Origin: Erwinia persicina
GTDB taxonomy: Bacteria; Pseudomonadota; Gammaproteobacteria; Enterobacterales; Enterobacteriaceae
Length of the DNA stretch: 64,000 nucleotides
NCBI RefSeq assembly: GCF_014838825.1
Contig: NZ_JACYMO010000006.1
Coordinates: 214,583 to 278,582, forward strand
Direction of reading: 5' to 3'
Shown here: positions 58,712 through 64,000 of the stretch, in pieces
How the letters are laid out: each line of letters begins with the position of its first letter
Position numbering within the stretch: the stretch's first letter is position 1
Notes under the pieces: model-generated
What the model was told of the DNA's origin: nothing
The model's database searches: none
What the model saw: only the letters and a program-made list of their open reading frames with translations
Position numbers and translations under genes: made by a program

Positions 58712-58742
58712 ATGAACTGCCCTGACCAGGGAATGAAATGCC
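58712..58742 (-). promoter_or_regulatory. YpdB binding site upstream of yhjX
   Basis: Minus strand reads GGCATTTCAT (58733-58742), 11 bases, then GGCAGTTCAT (58712-58721). The motif reported for E. coli YpdB at yhjX is GGCATTTCAT twice with an 11-base spacer, so one copy is exact and the other differs at one base with identical spacing. Confidence 0.85.
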
Positions 58743-59100
58743 TCTGGGACGACATGAATGGCCGCTGGCAGACGCAAAGAGGATCGTAGGGCGTGAGTTT
58801 ATTTATTGATATATATCAATTTATTAAGCGAGTTTGCCGTTTTGGATACCCATGAGGTGGCGTAAGGCGGCGGATGTCTGCGGTAGGACGGGGTTAAAAA
58901 CCAGCTGAAGGTGGAGGAGAGAGCAGTGCAGGGCGATGGCTAAACTGACGCTGGCCGTCTCGCCGAGGGGGCATCAGACGGTGCAAAATACCGACGCCAC
59001 GCATGGCGATGCGTCGCCGCTGGCGGAAGCTATCCCGCCCTTCAACGTCGTTTCACTGCCGACGTCACCCGGCGATCGCACCGGGTGGCCTCGTTATGAT
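58743..59100. other. Intergenic region between yhjX control region and small gene
   Basis: About 360 bases with no supported gene. Plus-strand frames here lack a ribosome site and run antisense into the small gene at 59101. Contains AT-rich TATTGATATATATCAATTTA near 58802-58820, an inverted repeat TTGATATATATCAA. Confidence 0.4.
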
Positions 59101-59310
59101 CTAGCGAATATAACCGCGGATCACATCCGCAATGGCTTTATTCGCTTCGCGTCCGTCGCGGTGTTCCACCTCTTCCGCAATTTTTTCCAGGTACTTATTC
59201 AGTTTGCCGCCCGTTGGCACATTGCCGTAAGCGATCAGCATCTGCACAATGTTTCTCAGTGCAAGAACCTCTAGGGAGAGGCGTTCAACAACGGCGTCTT
59301 TATCTGGCAT
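59101..59310 (-). CDS. Small helical protein, unknown (possibly YecF/DUF2594-like)
   Basis: 69 aa from an ATG at 59310 with GGAG before it; the frame extends nine more residues upstream. Predicted all-helical: VVERLSLEVLALRNIVQMLI and KLNKYLEKIAEEVEHRDGRE, ending DVIRGYIR. The helix pattern resembles the enterobacterial DUF2594 protein YecF (EV..L...L..ML...G...G......EK..A.IE), but this is by eye only. Function unknown. Confidence 0.6.
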   Translation of the reverse strand: MPDKDAVVERLSLEVLALRNIVQMLIAYGNVPTGGKLNKYLEKIAEEVEHRDGREANKAIADVIRGYIR

Positions 59311-59520
59311 GGAATGCTCCGGTACGGCAGTCAACAATAATACCGTCAGATTACCCGCCCGCGCGCGGAATCAATCCGTTGAATATCGCTGTTTTTCGCG
59401 GCGATTAAGCGCCTGAACACTTAACCTCTGCAATACATCGGCAAGATACTGTTACCTGTAAGGCTTGAACCTGCCTTCGGCACAGGGCATGATCGCGCCT
59501 CGCTTTAAAAAGGAGGCTTT

Positions 59521-60768
59521 ATGCCGCAGTTGACCGCGATTCTGAAGCAATATGGAATAAATCCTGATCACACCACCTCGCTGATTATTATTTTTGGCAT
59601 TATTTTTCTCACAGCATTAATCGTTCACTTTATTCTGCACCGCATCGTCCTGCGTGCCTTTGAACGGCGGGCCAACAGCAGCAGCCATCTGTGGCTGCAA
59701 ATCATTACCGGCAACAAGCTGTTCCACCGCCTCGCCTTCACCGTGCAGGGGATGATCGTCAATATTCAGGCGCTGCTGTGGCTGCAAAAAGACAGTGATG
59801 CGTTATTGATCGTCACGACCTGCGCGCAGCTGTGGGTCATGCTCTATGCCCTGATGTCATTCTTCTCGCTGCTGGATGTGATCTCTGGCCTGTCCCACCG
59901 CTTTGCCTTTGCTGCTCAGTTCCCGCTGAAAGGGATTTTCCAGGGCGTGAAGCTGCTGAGTGCCATCGTTATTGGCATCATGATGATCTCCCTGCTGATC
60001 GGTAAATCACCGGCGATCCTGATTAGCGGGCTGGGGGCCATGGCCGCGGTGCTGATGCTGGTGTTTAAAGACCCGATCCTGGGCCTGGTGGCGGGTATCC
60101 AGCTTTCTGCCAACAGCATGCTGAAGCTGGGGGACTGGCTGGAGATGCCCAAATACGGTGCCGACGGCGCGGTAACTGATATCGGGCTGACCACCGTTAA
60201 GGTGCGCAACTGGGATAACACCATTACCACCATCCCGACCTATGCGCTGGTGTCGGATGCGTTTAAAAACTGGAGCGGCATGTCCGCCTCCGGTGGGCGA
60301 CGCATTAAGCGCTGCATTAATATCGACAGCACCAGCATCCGTTTTCTCACGGCTGATGAGGTGAACAACCTGATGCAGGCACGCCTGCTGAAGCCCTATA
60401 TGGCATCACGTCAGGAAGAGATTACCAGCTGGAACGGGAAGGAGGGGGCGGACGCGTCGGTGCTGAACCAGCGCAGAATGACCAACGTTGGCACTTTCCG
60501 CGCCTATCTGACCGAGTATCTGCGCCAGCATCCGTCGATTCGCCAGGATATGACGCTGATGGTGCGTCAGCTTGCCCCGGGCCCGGAGGGGCTACCGGTA
60601 GAGATCTATTGCTTCACCAATACGGTGGTCTGGCTGGAGTATGAGAGCATTCAGGCGGATATTTTTGACCATATTTTTGCGGTGATCGGCGAGTTCGGCC
60701 TGCGTATTCATCAGGCACCGACCGGCAGTGATGTGCGGGCGATTGCCGGCAGCGTTATCCCGGAATAA
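59521..60768 (+). CDS. ybdG: Mechanosensitive ion channel YbdG
   Basis: 415 aa inner-membrane channel of the MscS superfamily, the YbdG (miniconductance MscM) type. Five membrane segments in the N-terminal half. The pore-lining helix region [20 protein letters not shown] is at about 164-183, then the beta domain ([40 protein letters not shown]) and C-terminal cytoplasmic part. The whole sequence tracks E. coli YbdG (415 aa). A ribosome site (AAAGGAGG) precedes the ATG. Confidence 0.95.
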   Translation: MPQLTAILKQYGINPDHTTSLIIIFGIIFLTALIVHFILHRIVLRAFERRANSSSHLWLQIITGNKLFHRLAFTVQGMIVNIQALLWLQKDSDALLIVTTCAQLWVMLYALMSFFSLLDVISGLSHRFAFAAQFPLKGIFQGVKLLSAIVIGIMMISLLIGKSPAILISGLGAMAAVLMLVFKDPILGLVAGIQLSANSMLKLGDWLEMPKYGADGAVTDIGLTTVKVRNWDNTITTIPTYALVSDAFKNWSGMSASGGRRIKRCINIDSTSIRFLTADEVNNLMQARLLKPYMASRQEEITSWNGKEGADASVLNQRRMTNVGTFRAYLTEYLRQHPSIRQDMTLMVRQLAPGPEGLPVEIYCFTNTVVWLEYESIQADIFDHIFAVIGEFGLRIHQAPTGSDVRAIAGSVIPE

Positions 60769-60806
60769 AAAAATCCGGTGCGCCCTGCGGCGACACCGGA
60801 TGGTTT
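60766..60806. terminator. Bidirectional terminator between ybdG and the chemoreceptor gene
   Basis: ATCCGGTG...CACCGGAT outer stem with CGCC/GGCG inside, after an A run. It lies between convergent genes, and the ybdG stop falls at its left edge. Confidence 0.8.
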
Positions 60807-60823
60807 ATTCACGGTCAATCGGT

Positions 60824-62767
60824 TTAGTGGGCGGCCTGCGCGGTGCGGAACACGGCAACCAGCTCCCGCAGCTGAACGGCCCGCGCGGCCAGCTCATCCG
60901 CCGACGAGGCGGACTGCTCTACCAGCACCGCATTCTGCTGGGTCACCTGGTCCATCTGGTTGACGGCAATGTTGATTTGCGAAATACCGGCGCTCTGTTC
61001 CTGTGACGAGGCGGAGATTTCGTTCACCAGCTGCGCGGTCTGCTCAATGGCCCCCACGCTTTGCTTCACTTTATCCCCTGCATCCTGCGCCATGGCGATC
61101 CCCTGACGGGCATTATCCACCGACACGCCGATTAACTGCTTGATCTCTTTGGCGGCCGTTGCGGAACGCTGGGCCAGCGCTCTGACCTCGGCGGCCACGA
61201 CGGCGAAGCCTTTCCCGTGTTCTCCGGCCCTGGCCGCCTCAACGGCGGCATTAAGCGCCAGGATATTGGTCTGGAAGGCGATGCTGTCAATAACGCTGAT
61301 GATCTCTTCAATCTGTCCGGCGCTGGCGCTGATCTTCTGCATCGACTGCAGGACCGACTCCATCGCTTCCCCACCCAGCAGGGCGGCATCCGTAGCGGAG
61401 CTTGCCATGCCGGCGGCATAGCGTGTGTTATCCGCATTTTGCAGAATGATGGAGGAGAGTTCTTCCATGCTGGCAGCGGTCTGTGCCAGCGAAGCCGCCT
61501 GCTCTTCCGTCCGCGCAGACAGGTCGCCATTGCCCTGGGCAATTTCTTCTGAAGAGGTGGCAATCGTCGTGGCGTTATCTTTAATGTCTGCCACCAGCAG
61601 TGAAAGGCGCTCACGCATCTGCATCAGGGAGCCAATCAGCCCGGCCATTTCGTTGTTGCCGGTGACTGCCAGGTGGGAGGTTAAATCGCCGGAGGCGACA
61701 TCCCGGGCAACCTTCGCGGCATCGCTGACGGGGCCGGTGATGGAGCGGATGATATATACCCCGAGGATCACCACAAACAGAGCTAGCACGGCCAGTACGC
61801 CGAGTAACTCAACCTGCGCCAGGCGATGGGCGCTGATTTGTTCAGACAGCATCCGGCTGATTTCGTCACTCGCTTCAAGACCAAAGGTGTTGTACTGATT
61901 GATGGCGCGGGTGAAGAGGGCGACAAACTCCGCTGGCTGGAGATCGGTTTTGGTCCGGTTCACAAACACATCTTCAGCAATTTTTAAGGCCTCACTGGCC
62001 TGCTGCAGCGCTGCTTCCCCTTTGCCACTGAATTTTGCACGGACCTCTTCGTCTGTCTCAAATGACTTCTTCAGGTTCGCGTTATACAACCGCAGGGCAT
62101 TCCGGCCGTTGCGGATCTGAAACTCCATACGGGCGTAATCGCTGTCCTCAATCCCGTCTTTTTTCGCCAGAAGCGACGTACCGCGAGCGCGGATCTGACC
62201 GAGTGTTTCTGTTAAGTCAGGCAGGCGGCTGAAGGAGCTGATGATGAACTGATAGGTATTTAAATCGGCATCCAGCGACAGGCTGTAAAAATCAAGCACG
62301 TCAACATTCAGGTCCAGCGCCGAGCGGATCACCTCAGCGTGACGATTCAGGCTGGTTGCCAGCGTCAGATTGCGGCTGTCGATATCGCGCTGCAGCTGCT
62401 CCCACTCAGCGGTCAGCGCGTTAAAACGTTGCAGCAGGGCATCGTTGTTACGGGTGGCACTCAGCGTGGTGAGAAGGGCGGCATTGAGCTGGTCAATCCG
62501 GGCTTTCAGTGCCAGACGATTTGGCGTAGCGGGATCATTGGTAGCGATAGCAATGGCCGCTTCAGCACGGTGGCGCTGCATCAGATTAAGCAGATTCAGC
62601 ATCTCCTTTTCAACGGGAATACCCTGTAACTCTAATTCCTTCACGTTGATCTGCTGGTTTCCTTCTTGAATAAATAACCAGGAAGGAACCGCAAATAGCA
62701 TCAATGAAAAAAACGCAAGGAGCAGGAATTTTGCAGGCAAATTAATATTGTTGAGGAGTCTTTTCAT
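60824..62767 (-). CDS. Methyl-accepting chemotaxis protein
   Basis: 647 aa. Membrane segments at about 12-31 and 318-340 enclose a large (~285 residue) helical periplasmic sensor, about twice the size of a Tar/Tsr 4-helix bundle. The size and long paired helices suggest a helical bimodular (HBM-type) sensor (inference). Then come HAMP ([20 protein letters not shown]), the methylation/signalling helices and the invariant hairpin tip ([20 protein letters not shown], then [17 protein letters not shown]). No C-terminal NWETF-type CheR pentapeptide (ends FRTAQAAH), so it would depend on other receptors for methylation. Ligand unknown. Confidence 0.93.
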   Translation of the reverse strand: MKRLLNNINLPAKFLLLAFFSLMLFAVPSWLFIQEGNQQINVKELELQGIPVEKEMLNLLNLMQRHRAEAAIAIATNDPATPNRLALKARIDQLNAALLTTLSATRNNDALLQRFNALTAEWEQLQRDIDSRNLTLATSLNRHAEVIRSALDLNVDVLDFYSLSLDADLNTYQFIISSFSRLPDLTETLGQIRARGTSLLAKKDGIEDSDYARMEFQIRNGRNALRLYNANLKKSFETDEEVRAKFSGKGEAALQQASEALKIAEDVFVNRTKTDLQPAEFVALFTRAINQYNTFGLEASDEISRMLSEQISAHRLAQVELLGVLAVLALFVVILGVYIIRSITGPVSDAAKVARDVASGDLTSHLAVTGNNEMAGLIGSLMQMRERLSLLVADIKDNATTIATSSEEIAQGNGDLSARTEEQAASLAQTAASMEELSSIILQNADNTRYAAGMASSATDAALLGGEAMESVLQSMQKISASAGQIEEIISVIDSIAFQTNILALNAAVEAARAGEHGKGFAVVAAEVRALAQRSATAAKEIKQLIGVSVDNARQGIAMAQDAGDKVKQSVGAIEQTAQLVNEISASSQEQSAGISQINIAVNQMDQVTQQNAVLVEQSASSADELAARAVQLRELVAVFRTAQAAH

Positions 62768-63519
62768 TTTTTAAATTTCACTTATGTTCAATATGATTTT
62801 CAGTCAAACCACGGGTGAGGGAATAAAAATTATCTTGGGGTTTTACAACTAAAAAAATCATTGTTTCCATGTGTCAGTTATATAACTCAATTCTGCGAAT
62901 GAGTTTCACTATCAGCCTATAAGTAAACCTTCTTGATAGTGCGTTGAATTATAGTTTCAGATGAATGATTGTCTACGATCAAAATAGATGATATTTATTA
63001 ATAGAAGCATAACGTGCTGAATTGTTTAACTCTTTGTTTGTTATGCTTTTTTAAGAAAGTCAATTTCTGTTAATTCCATTCATAAAAGCCAAAGTGTGTA
63101 TTGTTTTTAACATTTATAAAATAAACTAAAGTTTGAATTAACCTTGCCGATAAGGGCTTTTATGAGATGAATGTCTTATTTATTTCAGCCTGAATCTGTT
63201 CGTTTTATACATAATCTTATTCAGTCATAGGCACCCGCTTATATAAGGCCTTACCGCTCACGGTTATTATATTCTGTTACATTTGAGCAGGATCTCCTTA
63301 CAAAAGGCGTGTCGGACAAAGCGTTCTGTTTGCCTGTCGACCAGCAGAGTGAACTGGCTGGGCCATTGTTTTTAGCCTGGCGTATAACGGGTTCCGTACC
63401 CGGCCACTGGCGGGTTAGCCGATGTTATTAGTGATACAGGCTGATAGCGGAAGGCTCTGTCGACAGGATGTCGTATCACGGTGTTTTTCACTATAACGTA
63501 ATACGTATAAGGGCTTTTT
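62768..63519. other. Long AT-rich intergenic region
   Basis: About 750 bases with no supported gene; the left ~480 bases are strikingly AT-rich compared with the backbone, rising to normal GC near 63300. It holds the promoter sides of the chemoreceptor (minus) and pectate lyase (plus) genes. I could not identify a convincing FliA, HrpL or KdgR site in it. Confidence 0.5.
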
Positions 63520-64000
63520 ATGACATATCCAACGAGTAAGCTGAAGGGTCTGGTCGGTTTCGCCAAAGCCGCTAACGTCACGGGCGGCTGGAACGGGACG
63601 GTGGTAGAAATTAACTCTCTGGCCCAGCTGAACCAGTATGCGGGCGACAGCACGGCGCGCGTGCTGGTCATTAACAGTAATATCACCGCCTCCACCCTGA
63701 CAAAAGTCAGCCTGGGCTCCAATAAAACCATCGTGGGCTCATTCCAGAACCGGACACTGAAAAATATCCACTTCCGGGCAACGACCACGTCGCAGAATAT
63801 CATTTTGCAGAACCTGATTTTCCAGCACTCGGTGAACATCAAAGACAATGATGATATCCAGCTTTACCTTAACTACGGCAGTAAATACTGGATCGATCAC
63901 TGCTCATTTATCGGCCATACCTGGTCCGACGGCGACGGCAGTCTGGATAAACTGGTGTATGTCGGTGATAAAGCCGACTACGTGACCATCAGTCACTGCT
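63520..64000 (+). CDS. Pectate lyase, polysaccharide lyase family 1 (5' part)
   Basis: The first 160 residues of a right-handed beta-helix pectate lyase; the gene runs off the right edge. Family stretches are SLAQLNQYAGDSTARVLVIN, GSNKTIVGSFQNRTLKNI, and the calcium/substrate-face motif WIDHCSFIGHTWSDGDGSLD followed by DKADYVTISHC. The protein starts MTYPTSKLKGLVGFAKAANV and has no signal peptide. An in-frame TAA (63508-63510) just before the ATG rules out an upstream extension. A ribosome-like AAGGGC lies 6 bases before. Confidence 0.85.
   Translation, partial: MTYPTSKLKGLVGFAKAANVTGGWNGTVVEINSLAQLNQYAGDSTARVLVINSNITASTLTKVSLGSNKTIVGSFQNRTLKNIHFRATTTSQNIILQNLIFQHSVNIKDNDDIQLYLNYGSKYWIDHCSFIGHTWSDGDGSLDKLVYVGDKADYVTISHC

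Noticed and set aside
58936-59274. Plus-strand 112-codon frame before ybdG
   Set aside because: Antisense to the better supported 69 aa gene at 59101-59310 and without ribosome site or protein-like composition.
62800-62870. Possible FliA promoter for the chemoreceptor (TAAA and GATAA words)
   Set aside because: The spacing between the words is far too short for a sigma-28 promoter.

Overview
The window looks like chromosomal DNA of a plant-associated enterobacterium of the Erwinia/Pantoea type (Erwiniaceae). The backbone follows the Escherichia coli order around cysK-ptsHI-crr, zipA-ligA, gltX, nupC-mntH, glk, ypdAB and alaC. It also carries an indolepyruvate decarboxylase gene next to glk and the start of a family 1 pectate lyase, both typical of plant-associated relatives. 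Genus and species are inferred from gene content and order only.

Layout. 1-3272: end of the sulfate/thiosulfate uptake operon (cysT-cysW-cysA) and cysM. 3438-6200: a CpxRA-like two-component pair and a GntR/FCD regulator. 6266-9014: crr, ptsI and ptsH on the minus strand. 9408-16905: cysK, cysZ, zipA, ligA, ypeB, yfeH and yfeR. 16902-21540: a FlxA-like gene, a tRNA-Val x3/tRNA-Lys operon, gltX, yfeC, a formate/nitrite-type channel and two tRNA-Ala genes. 21765-31621: nupC, mntH, ypeC, an aldo-keto reductase, ipdC, glk, ypdB and ypdA.

31.6-49.8 kb is the accessory part. In E. coli ypdAB and alaC are close neighbours; here about 18 kb of small unlinked units separates them: amidase/TetR, lipoprotein, acetyltransferases, esterase, NepI-like efflux/AraC, VOC protein, Nudix hydrolase, SDR, LysR/FAD monooxygenase, a PTP-like gene pair, NIPSNAP protein and YbiU-like dioxygenase. 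A family of short palindromic repeats lies between these genes from 36.6 to 45.7 kb, and one gene is a decayed fragment, so the region has been assembled and reworked by transfer.

49.8-64 kb: alaC, the tiny membrane protein gene ypdK, an EmrAB-like efflux pair divergent from an IclR regulator with a Usp gene, several small lipoproteins, yhjX, ybdG, a chemoreceptor and the pectate lyase.

How genes connect. cysTWA, cysM, cysK and cysZ serve sulfate uptake and cysteine synthesis. ptsHI-crr and glk serve glucose entry. YpdA/YpdB is a pyruvate-responsive system whose known E. coli target, yhjX, is also in this window. Its promoter region carries two direct repeats matching the reported YpdB site with the right 11-bp spacing.

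I see no CRISPR array, prophage, intact insertion sequence or recognisable defence island. The observations most worth following are the YpdB-yhjX linkage, the dispersed palindromes, the tRNA remnant with a structured insert, the PTP-like gene pair, an SDR lacking its catalytic tyrosine, and the pectate lyase without a signal peptide.
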